Positions 44,620-56,004 of a stretch of DNA of 64,000 nucleotides are shown here, piece by piece; within the stretch, counting starts at the first letter, position 1, and every line of letters begins with the position of its first letter. The position numbers were made by a program, and so were the translations under genes. The DNA is from Siphonodentalium dalli. Its lineage: Eukaryota > Mollusca > Scaphopoda > Gadilida > Siphonodentaliidae. The DNA lies in assembly GCA_032622095.1 (NCBI GenBank), contig CP136066.1, forward strand, positions 172,917,164-172,981,163, written 5' to 3'. Under the pieces are notes generated by a model. The model was given only the letters and a program-made list of their open reading frames with translations, did no database searches and was not told the DNA's origin.

Positions 44620-45060
44620 GTGTGCGGTAACTAAATTGATTGATTGATTGATTGATTGTTTACTATATAATAAACGTTGATTGATTGACTATATCCCGTA
44701 ACGAAATTAAGGGGTTATATATATTGGAATATGCTTGTCCGTCCGGCCGTCTGTCCGTCTGCTCTCACCAGAGCTACATTGTGGGATATGCAGTCAAGAA
44801 TCATATACATTGTGGGGTGATTTATAATTGTGTGGTACAGCCCAGAAAGCAATATTTCAATCTCTGTTATTATAAGTATAATGTGGTTTTAAAGCGTCCT
44901 GTTGTGTCTGGGCAAAAATTAGTTTTCCGGCTCACAAGAAAAAATAGACATATTTTCAAAATTTGGACATCAACGGACTTCCATCGTGATTGCGTGAGAT
45001 TTCATCAATGTTCCTATGTATTGGCTGTTGCTGTTGAATCATTTGTGATCAAACACGAAA
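44620..45060. repeat. TTGA run and GTCCGTCC repeat
   Basis: ATTGATTGATTGATTG at 44636-44655 resembles a SINE/LINE tail. From 44735, GTCCGTCCGGCCGTCTGTCC is followed by 'agagctacattgtgggat' and 'tttataattgtgtgg', the arrangement seen in other GTCC repeats of the window. A 126-codon frame across it is not a recognised protein. Confidence 0.5.
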
Positions 45061-45635
45061 GCTGATAATGTTTTCTATATTGCGCATTGGTTTAATCAAA
45101 TACATTCATTCTGGTAAGAATTGTGTATTTGTCTTGAAATCCAGGAATTTGCATTTGAAAGAAGTGTACCAATCGTGCAACTTCAGTGTACCAATCAACT
45201 TCAGTACGTCAAACACTCCTTATTTTATCAGGTAAAATGATCAAGGAACACTCTTACATTGTTGCAAATTGCAGAGTATATAGCCGGAGCCCTTATTAAG
45301 AGGAAATTATTTTATCACTCAAATAAGCAAGATCCGCATATACGTAGCCCTCGTAGTTATCAGCCTATATTCACCCTGAAAGGTGTTAACACCTTTCTCA
45401 TAATCATACTATATACTGATCAGAATTACGAAGAGCTTATATATAGTTGTCGTAAATTTTTCATACGTTCAAAAATCCTTTTCGCAGAATTGACGACCAC
45501 GAGACCGGTTGTGAGCAAATATATAGTTCTGCTCAAACTTCTTGCCACTCGCAGTAAAGTTGCTATGATTATATTTGCTGTGATTATTTTGCACTTATTA
45601 GCTCAACTTTACAAGTATTGGGTTGGCCTCCGGAC
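45061..45635. other. No gene recognised
   Basis: A 152-codon plus-strand frame at 45259-45717 is hydrophobic in its last third and then runs into the tandem repeat. No family is evident. Confidence 0.35.
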
Positions 45636-46775
45636 GGACGTTCGTGCGTCAACAATTTCATTCGGCACGCCCACGGGCCGCATCTCTCATCCGATCTTCG
45701 CCAAACTTCGTATGTAGCTTCAGGGTGACCTGTAGATGGGAACTATCGAATTTGAACGATTTTCGATGAAAAACGTGGCCGCTGCATGGCAGCCATCTTG
45801 GATTTTACTCTTTGCATGGCTAATTCCTTTGGCACACCCTACAGACCACATCCCCCATCCGATCATCACCAAGCTTCATATGGATCTTTGGAGTGACATC
45901 TAGATGGGAAAGTCCTATTTTGACCGAAATTTGTTGAAAAACATCTTTGAATTTACTCTATGTACGACTAAATCTTTTTGCCCACCACACAGACCACATC
46001 CCTCATTAGATCATTACCAAACTTCATATGGATCTTCGGGATGAGGCCATCTTGGAATTTACTCAATAATAGAATTTAATATTTATTGCAATACACCAGA
46101 TATATAGGCAGTTGCAAGTTACATAATGAATTAAAACTTAAAACATGTAAATAAAAACGAAAATAAACTGTGTTCAATATAACTGTTTGATGCAATGTAT
46201 GACTAATTCCTTTGGAGCATCCTACAGATCACATCCCCCATCCGATCATCACCAAACTTCATATGTATCTTCCGTGTGACCTCTAGATAGGAAACTCTTA
46301 TTTTGACAGAAATTTGTTGAAAAACATGGCCGCCAGCGGCCATCTTGGAATTTACTCTATGTATGACTAAATCCTTTGGCCCACCCCACAGACCACATCC
46401 CTCATTAGGTCATCACCAAACTTCATATGGATCTTCTGGATGAGAGCCTCCTATTTTGACAGAAATTCGATGAAAAACATGGCCCTAGAGGCCATCTTGG
46501 AACTTACTCAATGTATGACTAATTCTTTTGGCGCACCATACAGACCACATCCCTCATCCGATCATCACCAAACTTCATATGAATCTTCGGGGTGACCTCT
46601 AGATTGAATCCTCCTATTTTGACCGAAATTCGTTGAAAAACATAGCCACCAGCGGCCATCTTGGAATTTACTCTTTGTATGACTAAATCTTTTGACACAC
46701 CCTACAGACCACATCCCTCATCCGATCATCACCAAACTTCATATGGATCTTCGGGTGACCTCTAGTTTACTTTCC
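45636..46775 (+). repeat. Diverged tandem repeat, about 165-bp unit
   Basis: At least six units share 'ccctacagaccacatccc', 'cgatcatcaccaaacttcat', 'atggatcttcgg', 'ttttgaccgaaattcgttga' and 'ggccatcttggaatttactc'. Spacing is 140-175 bp apart from one ~90-bp AT-rich insertion near 46080-46190. It starts with CGGACGGACGTTCGTGCG. Non-coding and strongly bivalve-like in wording. Confidence 0.85.
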
Positions 46776-47400
46776 TTCTTCTTTATCCTTCTACTCATTA
46801 CTCAGCAAAAAAATTAACTCCTTCCCAAGTTGAGCTACAGTGACACTTCATTTGTCATATATTTATTTCTATCCTCCATCATATGAAGAGTTACAAGTAA
46901 CATAACAAAAACATATAGAAAAAAGAACAGTTCAGTAGAAAAGAACATATTTACACATTGGTCATACGACCATCGAGATGGCCCCACTTCCCCAGCCTAT
47001 AGACCTACAAAACATGCCCAATAGATAAAAGGTCACTTATACATTGTCACGTTGGTTTCCAAGTATACCATACAACACAGATCTGACAAACGACACATCT
47101 TTATCCGTAGTTCATTTATTTATATGCGGAATGTGTCAATTATTGGGTTTAATTTCATGCTTGGAGGTTATACATCGCTCTATAAGTATCTGTGATTCAC
47201 TTCATTTTAATCTATCTCTTTTTGTGTAATCTTTGGTAACACATCGTGTTTTCTTGTCTACACTGTCTGGCTATGATTTGATTTTTAAATTCATCCTGGC
47301 GCCCTCTGATTGATGGATGCAGTTCTAATGCAGACTTTGGGCTGATATCATGCCGAAAACAGTGTAAATGACTAATCAACACCTCGTCGAGGTATACTTT
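46776..47400. other. No gene seen
   Basis: AT-rich, no recognisable repeat or coding motif. Confidence 0.4.
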
Positions 47401-47439
47401 TCAGTGGATAGCGATGCAAAAAAGTGTTTTTATCAATTA

Positions 47440-47650
47440 TCACACAAACGAAGGTTGGCCGGGATATATATCAAATGGTTCCGTCCGTCCGTACAATAAC
47501 TTTGGAACTCTCTGTCTCAGCCACCTTACGTCATATTTGAATGCTCTTTGGTATGCTCGTGAACTACCAAGGGGGAGCGATATTCCCATTGAGCGGGGTT
47601 CGTCAATCCGTTTGTTGCAGAGTTATTGCCCTTAGAGCGAAATGCGTATG
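47440..47650 (+). repeat. GTCCGTCCGTAC repeat
   Basis: 'Gttccgtccgtccgtac' is followed by 'aataactttggaactctctg' and 'gcagagttattgcccttaga', the wording of a common invertebrate repeat type. Confidence 0.5.
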
Positions 47651-48169
47651 TGCCAACCTCGGATATCAGTCATTGTACATGTAGGTCATGTTTGAATGAT
47701 CTTTTGATTGCTCCTAAGGCAGCATGAAGGGATCAATATCCACATGTGACAGGTTTTGTCCAGCTCTTCTTTTTGGAGAAATCTATTAATATAAAAAAAA
47801 CAAGTGTTTGTGCGTATGTCTGTAACTCTGTCACGATTTTGACGCGTTTAAAAATATATGACGATCATGTTCGATTACGTAAAACTATTGACTATGTCCT
47901 GTTGCACTTCTTAGAATACGACACGTAAAATTGCAGGCCGGTTAAAGAGGGTCTGAGATATAGCACGCTTTGTAAGGGTCATAAAGCGATATTTTACCTT
48001 ATTCTTGTGTACTAAGATCGGGTGGACACAATTAATTTTTCCGTATCGATAGCGATGCCATCGTTGAAATCCGTCATACTTGACGGGAAATCCTCAGCGA
48101 ACTGTCCCTATACGAATGGAACCTAAAACCGTACATACAAACGCCCAAACACAACGTTACCAACAGTAG
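47651..48169. other. No gene seen
   Basis: No recognisable feature. A 60-codon frame at 47746-47928 has no motif. Confidence 0.35.
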
Positions 48170-48330
48170 ATTAATGGAATGCACCTGTGGTTCGACGTCG
48201 GGTGCCCGACTGCGCAACAACGTCGGCTCGACGACGGGATCCGACGCCGAGCCAGCGGCAATGGCCAATGTTGGCCCAACGCGGGATCCAATGATAGTAA
48301 TGACGTTGGCCCAACGTAGGTGTGTTATCT
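48170..48330. repeat. GC-rich block with GTTGGCCCAACG palindromes
   Basis: ACGTTGGCCCAACGTAGG and the related ATGTTGGCCCAACGCGGG, with flanking ACGTCGG…CGACG inversions, in a CpG-dense 160-bp stretch inside AT-rich DNA. It ends just before the TTAA element. Confidence 0.6.
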
Positions 48331-48363
48331 TGGTAAATATCCATCGTCTTAGATCGGATTTAA

Positions 48364-48973
48364 AGGCACCCAAGGCACAGTGGGTAAATGTGCAAAAAAA
48401 AAATCAAATCTGTAGAAACTACTAAAGAATAATATGGAGAAAAAGATAAACTTTGTTTTATATTCTTTATTGAATGTTGTGCAATAACAAAATTCGCTCG
48501 TTGAAACCATTGGTATGTAAACAAAACTGTTACAGTTATTTGTCAACAAACATTATTAATCGTGTAGTAAGTTAAAATATTTTAGTCTGAATAAGATAAG
48601 ATTTAATGCAAAATACACCCAATGGGCAGTTGCACATATAATAGATACGACATATATCAACATAAAGAATAATGTAACAGCAGTAATCTTTTCAGTATAA
48701 TTTCCAGTACTTTGACCTTTTCCAACGCTTATACTTACCGTCAGGTTTTGGTTAAACTTTGGTATCTAATTGTACTTGTATCTGTAGTTCCACTGTAACA
48801 GTAATGTTTACATAACAATTGTTTTGACATGTACATTGTCATTATTAGAATATCATTAATAATGGTAATAAGAACAAAGACGGTCAGTCTATTTTCATGT
48901 ACGTGTTGATGATAGTTGTTTTACATACATGTATGTATTGCGCATTTACTCACTTCAAAAGCATTGGGTCCCT
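48364..48973. mobile_element. TTAA-flanked element, 610 bp
   Basis: Between TTAA at 48360-48363 and 48974-48977. Ends AGGCACCCAAGGC and GCATTGGGTCCCT, with GTAAATG(T/C)GC further in on both sides, give an imperfect inverted repeat of about 35 bp. Non-coding. Confidence 0.78.
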
Positions 48974-48977
48974 TTAA

Positions 48978-49944
48978 GTAATATGTTGTATGTTCACGAA
49001 CCACAATAGGATGACGAATATCAACATGCTACATGCTTTGTCATTTATGTTGTAAAATTGAACAGCTGATTAATTTCTACGAACTGAACTTTAAAGTCTG
49101 TGTATTTATAAAATTCAGCACAAATTGCCTCCCTGTCAATCCGACATGTGCACTAAAATAATCTGGAGAGAACAGAAGACGAATCAGTCCCCCCTACACG
49201 TTATTCGATCCACGTAATTATTATCTGACCTCTGGGTGTTCCGCACGATTGTTTTTCTTAATTTTAATTGAAAGCCGCTGGTCAATGTTATAGTTATATC
49301 CAAAGGCGGTCGGTACATTACAAGATCAAAGCAGAATATCGCATGGTATGGCACTTATCTCAACCCCGATCTAAAAAGTCATTAAAACCGGGTTTAGTGA
49401 CCGCGGTAAAACCGAGTTGACCTGTTTTAAAGCAGATTATCGACATGTCAATCGTCACGCACCAATTAAGTCAAATTGCCAGTCTTCTATGTTGTTTCAG
49501 TGGAATGGTTTGTATATTTGGCATACCTGGAACCGGCTATAAACAGAGATAACGTTCTCAGATTCGAATTCTTGAATTATGCATTTCCAATCTGCTAGCG
49601 CGGAGAATCTTCGATGCACATTATAATAAAAGCTGTTTCTCGAATGTAAACGGGTATTTCTCATTTCAAAATTGAACATCAAACATTATTTATAAGTAAT
49701 TTTGTAATAGGGACGTTTATGTCGATAAATACACGAAATACCGGTATTTAGACCTTATATAAACTGTGACAAAAACTTACCGAGTCGTAAATTTTCCAGC
49801 TGTTCTCAAAATGGGGACCCAATTTTTGATTCTAGATTCCCTTGCGATCTTTGAACAAAATGTGCAACGATGGGTTGACTTTGGTCCAATAGTCTTATTT
49901 TGCAAACATTATTTACTGTGAAATTTGTTGTTTTCAGACCAAAA
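48978..49944. other. No gene seen
   Basis: AT-rich, apparently unique, no supported frame. Confidence 0.4.
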
Positions 49945-50327
49945 GTGAATATATTTCTTAGTTATTACCTGTTCCTTAAAAATGTACTTCACTGTAGGTG
50001 AAGAAACTCGAAAGTTCACGATTTAAGTGACTGTGTGCTTTGAGTCGCTTACAATTATTGAATTTCTCCTGGTTAATTAATTCGATGTTTAGTGCGATAT
50101 CGTCTGACAAACGTCACAGAAAAAGATGCAATTTGGAGTTGGGACATTCACCCACAGTGAAGTACATTATTAAGGAACAGATAATAAGTAATAACTATAT
50201 ACCCCGCGTTATTTTTTCGACTTTATAAGGTTCCCTGTCAAAACTTCAAAACGTTCCAATGGTTTGTACTGGTGGAATATGATATCTACGGTCATTAGCC
50301 AGAGTAGAGATTCATGGCATGATCTAC
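49945..50327. mobile_element. TAGATCATGCC-family element, left end missing
   Basis: Right end is the complement of TAGATCATGCCATGAATCTC. The interior matches 41880-42261 ('aatgtacttcactgtaggtg', 'tttggagttgggac', 'gcgttattttttcgact'). The left terminal ~160 bp is absent. Confidence 0.78.
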
Positions 50328-50329
50328 TC

Positions 50330-51770
50330 TATATATATCTACGTCTCAGGCTGTGTACATCGCGAATGCACCTTCTAATTCGATTTTTGCCGCCGATTCT
50401 GCAGAATACTCCTAATCAAACTGCACAAAGTACCCGTGGCAATAAAGGCTCTAAGAGATATCAATGGCGAATCGCTGGTTATATCATAAATTTGTTTTGA
50501 GAGTAAACTCATTATAAATAGTTTATTGATGAATTGTCCATTGAACGATGAATCTACCCTGAATATGCACCACGGCAATGGTCTGTTTTACTTTGATATG
50601 TGTTCTACCATTGTACCACCTGCTGAGTTACAAAGGTGTATATTCTCTCCGAAAAGACTCGATTCTCTTGCAGAATATTCACAGACGAGCTCCTGTTTCA
50701 AAGAAATGAAGCTTTGGTGCTTTTGGAATTGTGCTTATTTATTATATTTATACATTTAATAATTTGCCGCGCTCTCGTCGGCGCCCGAACGCCCATGCAC
50801 GTATACCATGATCAAAGTTTAAATGAAATTGAATATACTTCTAACAATATTATCGAAAACGTCAAAACACACGTTTTTCATTCATCTGATAATCAATTTG
50901 CACGTTTGCCTTTCTTTTCGTACTTAAATTATAGCACTGTATAAAAGAGTTTCCCAAAACAGAGCTGTCTGTCCAGATATATCATATAATCTGCCAATGA
51001 GATCGCACTCAATCGTTGGTGCATGCGAACTGCCACGGGTACATACGTTTCCCGAAGCACGTTCTCCTGATATGCGTGATTTGATTCATCACGACAGGAT
51101 ATATATAATTGAACAACCGTGTCCAATTCATGCGGTTAAAAGTTTAAATGTAAAACCAATATTATTGTCACGGCCCCAAACCCCGAATACGAGTTAACAG
51201 AGGAGGTGTATCCTGCGTTTCGTCATGATATCATGTGTGACACCAGGTGATAAAACCGGGTGTGGTGTGTTAAAGGCCCACTTAATTTTCGAATCAGATC
51301 ACCTTATATACAAAATATTCCACATTATATACCATTTGAAAGAGGAAGCTCCAAAACATTGTATGGTCAACTTATCCTGTCGAATAAACTGTGAAAATGT
51401 TGTTTTGTCAAGGTACCTACATGTGTTCTACATACTTCATTTCGATCTGATCTGTACAGCCAGTCTATTATATCAATGGAAGGGGAGTAATTCTATATTT
51501 TAGTTGTGAATTGTGATGCATTCTGGGATAAATATCGGGGGAAGTCTTGGTATGAATCTGGTAATCTCTGTCACTTGGTTGACACTCCTGTATATAGGCC
51601 ACAGCTGTTCCGTATTCCGGAAGAATATATATTTTGTGGTTCCTCTTCCAAATGGTATATATACTGTAATGGAATATGTTGTATATAATGTGATCTGCAT
51701 GGGCATTCGATAATTAGGTGGTCCTTTAAGACAGTTAAAGTATTATACGTGTAACGCGTGTTATTATGGT
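50330..51770. other. No gene recognised
   Basis: Contains overlapping frames (50636-50944 plus, 51225-51503 plus, 51506-51688 plus) of ordinary composition. The last is Cys/Trp/Tyr-rich but matches no family I know. Confidence 0.35.
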
Positions 51771-51772
51771 AT

Positions 51773-51826
<54 letters not shown>
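51773..51826. repeat. TA microsatellite
   Basis: About 26 TA units directly before the GACCTTGAATTG-family array. Confidence 0.95.
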
Positions 51827-54360
51827 TAGAAGGTGACCCGACTTCGTCCGGGCTTTGACCTTGAATTGTCCATTTGGAAGGTCAAGTGGGGTCACGATTT
51901 GACCAGTCCAAAAACACTTCCCGGACAAAACTACCCGACAAACGTGCCCGTCGAAATCCATCCGGTTTTACCCGATTTGACCTTGAATTGATCATTTTGA
52001 AGGTCAAGGTCTGGTCGGGGTCACGATTGGACCCGTCCAAAACAATCAGTGGACAAAACTAATCCCACGTATCAAATTTCGTCGAAATCCCATCAAAATT
52101 GGCGATTTGACCTTGAAGTTACCCGATTTCAAGGTCAAGGTCACGTCGCACGGGCAAATGAATATGTTTATGAGACTCGCCATAAGAAAGTACCCCCACA
52201 TACCAAGTTTCATCGAAATCCCGTGATATTCGGGCGTTTGACCTTGAAATGACCCGATTTCAAGGTCAAAGTGACGTCGCACGGACAAATTAATATGCCT
52301 ATGTTCGTCCCCGGCCGAAAATACCCCCACATACCAAGATTCATCGAAATCGGGTGGGCCGTTTTCGAGTTCATCGCGAACACACAGACAGACAGACAGA
52401 CACACAGATCTTCCAAAATATATAATACTAGAAGGTGACCCGACCTTGAATTGTCCATTTTGAAGGTCAAGGTCAAGTGGGATCACGATTTGACCCGTCC
52501 AAAACACTGCCCGGACAAAAGTATCCTATGTATAAAATTTCGTCGAAATCCCATCAAAATTGGCGATTTGACCTTGAATGGACCCGATTTCAAGGTCACG
52601 TCGCACTGGCAAATGAATATGCTTATGAGACTCCCCATACGATGGTACCCCCACATACTAAGTTTCATCGAAATCCCGTGATATTCGGGCGTTTGACCTT
52701 GAAATGACCCGATTTCAAGGTCAAGGTCACGTCGCACGGACAAATTAATAGGCCCATGCCACCCCCCGGCCGAAAATACCCCCACATACCAAGTTTCATC
52801 GAAATCGGATCGGCCATTTTCGAGTTCATCGCGAACACACACACAGACACACACACACACACACAGATCTTCCAAAATATATAATAGACTAGAAGGTGAC
52901 CCGACTTCGTCCGGGCTTTGACCTTGAATTGACCATTTTGAAGGTCAAGGTCAGGTGGGGTCAAACACCAACACCCCAAAAATGGTGGAAATCGGCCCAG
53001 CGGATACCGGGAAATCGGCCCAGCGGATACCCTATGCATCAAATTTCGTCCGTAAAAATCCGCCAGTTTAACCCGATTTGATTTCCACTCAAGTATATAA
53101 ACGCGCCTCATATACACACGCTCATTAATTATCAAGTTTCAACGTAAAGATAAATTACCATCGGTGCCCGAGATATCGCCAAGACGTCTGAAACAGTCAA
53201 ATGCATCGGCCGGTTAAGCGTTAACGTGATCTAACGTTATGACCTCTAACGACGTCATAGAAGTTACGCATTGTTTTTATCCTGATGGAAGATAGTACCA
53301 CTTCTTCTTGATAATTGAGGCAGATAACTACGCATTATATATCGTTGGAAAGAGGAAACACGAAAGATTCTCACAGTGTCATTATTATGACTGGCATTTT
53401 ATTATTCGTGCTGTTTCGAATCGATTTGTAAGCACCGAACTCAAATGAAAGTCCCGTACCACAGCGTAAAAACAGATTTGACCTCGGCACGTGAAAAGTT
53501 GACCTCGGATCTGAAAATTAATAGGCCTATGCCACTTCCTGGCCGAAAATACCCCCACATACCAAGTTTCATCGAAATCGGATCGGCCGTTTTCGAGTTC
53601 ATCGCGAACACACAGACAGACAGATCTTCCAAAATATATAATAGACTAGAAGGTGACCCGACTTCGTCCGGGCTATTCAAAAACCAAATTTCAAGTCGAT
53701 AGCTCCACCCGTTTCCGAGATCGGGTCTGCGCATGCGCGAAGCTGGCGTCGCACGGGCTCGGCGACCCGATACAATTCGTATCCGGGGCAAGATACATTC
53801 ACATACCAAATTTCAAGTCGATAGCTGCACCCGTTTTCGAGATATATACCCCAATGTCATTTGCGGATACCTCGGCCGGTGATGAGTTAACGCGACTTCG
53901 GCCGGTTAAGAGTTAACGCGACACCTCACGATCTGTTGATGGCGTAATATATTTACGCAATGTTTTTCGATGAGCGAAGCATGGTCCTGCGTTCTTCCCG
54001 ATAATTAAGGTAGAAACTTTAAACGTACACAGGCGTGTGATACATCATTGGAAAGATGAAGCGCCACAGATTCTAACCGTGCAAATTATATGGCAATTTA
54101 TTATTCGCGCTATATCTAATCGATTTGTGAGCACCGAACTGAAATATATTAGCGCAAAACGGCGTAAAAACAGATTTGACCTCGGCACGTGAAAAGTTGA
54201 CCTCGGATCTGAAAATTAATATGCCTATGCCACTTCCCGACCGATAGTGTCCTCACATACGAAGTTTCATCGAAATCGGGTCTGCCGTTTTCGAGTCCAT
54301 CGCGAACACACACACAGACACACACACACACACACACACAGATCTTCCAAAATATATAAT

Positions 54361-54362
<2 letters not shown>
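51827..54362 (+). repeat. Four-unit array of the GACCTTGAATTG family
   Basis: Units begin CTAGAAGGTGACCCGAC at about 51827, 52429, 52888 and 53645. They end in a (CACACAGA)n or CAGA run followed by GATCTTCCAAAATATATAAT. Within units the phrases CCCCCACATACCAAGTTTCA and 'tcgagttcatcgcgaacaca' are nearly invariant. Units 3 and 4 contain an extra 350-400 bp ('gatttgacctcggcacgtg', 'tcgatttgt(g/a)agcaccgaac'). Minus-strand frames of 90-150 codons cross the units but only echo the repeats. Flanked on both sides by TA microsatellite. Confidence 0.88.

Positions 54363-54400
<38 letters not shown>
54363..54400. repeat. TA microsatellite
   Basis: About 18 TA units following the last unit of the array. 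Confidence 0.95.
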
Positions 54401-54925
54401 CGATAGCGTCAGACCTTCATATCACGCGTATAGGAAACGTGTAAGTTGTAGTTATTTAAATTAAAAAAAGTGAGATTTTCAAAAGCAACCCCCCCCCCTT
54501 TTTTTTTTGGAAAGAAATGGGGGTAATTTCGGCGATCCGTCATACACACACAAGAAAAATATTGCATAATATTCCAAACAACCAAAAATTCATCCGCGAT
54601 AGCAATAGTTTCAATTGATTTATATATGTGCCACACACACCCTTTGAAAAATAAAAAATCTATATATGTTGTTTAAGAAACTATATTTTAAATTATGACA
54701 GCTCACTAATATGTACATATTTCATAAGACATTTACTTTATTTTTCGTTTATGACTAAACGCCATGTTTACAAACATGTATTAATGTATATACTTCAACG
54801 TGTATGTGTTACTGATGGAGAGGAGCAATGACAAAATACCACCATTTCTGTTCTGGTCCCTTCGTGATATAAAATGTTTAATCTAACCCCTTTGTCATAT
54901 AGTCTTAGTTCGTCTCTGGAAAATA
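54401..54925. other. No gene seen
   Basis: AT-rich, with adjoining C and T homopolymers near 54490-54510. Confidence 0.4.
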
Positions 54926-55317
54926 GAGACCTTTCGCAAAGTCACGAATACGATTGCGGATATGGAAAGGGGTATACGGCACAATTCGATCTTTATGCGC
55001 GGGAGTTCTTATGTGGGACGAAATGTACCCACTCAGTTTAATTACGTGCAGATGTGTCAATGATGTTCCACCGGTCCTGCTTGGGGACGCTCTGACATTA
55101 TCCATGTGGTGTATAGGCTATAGCACACGAATTGAATTGAATTGGAACTTAAAGAGGCATACATTACCTTTTCCTTCCAATATATTTGTAACTGAATAAA
55201 GTGGGGCATATGTCGTCTCACTAATTAACCATCGTAGGTAAATTGTGATGGTGTCCACCTTACTATAGGACAACATATCCTAGCCGAAATCGTTGTAGTG
55301 ATTTTGCGAAAGGTCTC
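54926..55317. mobile_element. TA-flanked TIR element, 392 bp
   Basis: Between TA at 54924-54925 and 55318-55319. Ends GAGACCTTTCGCAAAGTCAC and GTGATTTTGCGAAAGGTCTC are inverted repeats with one mismatch. A TA duplication suits Tc1/mariner-type mobilisation. The interior has an 81-codon frame (54954-55199) with no recognisable domain. Confidence 0.78.
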
Positions 55318-55319
55318 TA

Positions 55320-56000
55320 ATAATTGAAAACGGAATCGTGTTATATGCAGTAATAACAACTTCTATAGTTCAACGGTATCTTCGACTCATAACTATGGTT
55401 GTATAGCCCGGAGATTATTGCAATGAGATGCCTAATATCTAGGATTTAAAAAAAAAGGAATTGCCGTTGATTTCCAACTTGAATGCATGCATTTTCCACA
55501 TGCAACGTGATCACTACAAGCAACCTAACTTATATATAGTCAGTCTTCGAATACAAATCTAAAATAGTACTACGAGTTCATGTTTTCGTTTCTTCTCGTC
55601 TTCCGCATAGTACACATTGGGTCAGAAATAAATCGTATTCCGACTCACATGTCTTGTTTTCGTTCCGTCCCCAATTCCCAATAAAATAATTTCGAGTTGT
55701 ATCGACTTTCAGCCTCGTTTCGGATTCACATGATTGTGTTTCCCGTGCATGCCGATAACCAACAATTATTAACTCTGACTACAATCCCGTATTGAGCGAT
55801 TCCGTGTTTTTCTTCTATTAATGTCATTATTGTGGTAACCGAATCGAATATGGGCGTATTCGTTCTTTAAACAGTTAATTTTGAGCTAATAATGGGGAAT
55901 AATATCTGTGACTCATCTGGTGCTTTCTCCCGAACAGACAACCAATCTCTACCACAGTTGTCTATCTTACCAATATTCATCTCTTGTCACAACACCGATT
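55320..56000. other. No gene recognised
   Basis: Unique-looking AT-rich sequence without supported frames. Confidence 0.4.
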
Positions 56001-56004
56001 TTAA

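Noticed and set aside
45259-45717. 152-codon frame with a hydrophobic segment as a membrane protein
   Set aside because: No family resemblance, no signal or neighbouring exon, and the last part is read from the tandem repeat beginning near 45636.
52046-53135. Minus-strand frames of 130-156 codons with recurring SMKLGMWGYFRPG
   Set aside because: The peptide recurs because the DNA repeat recurs. Frames shift between units and there is no coding-type substitution pattern that I can see.
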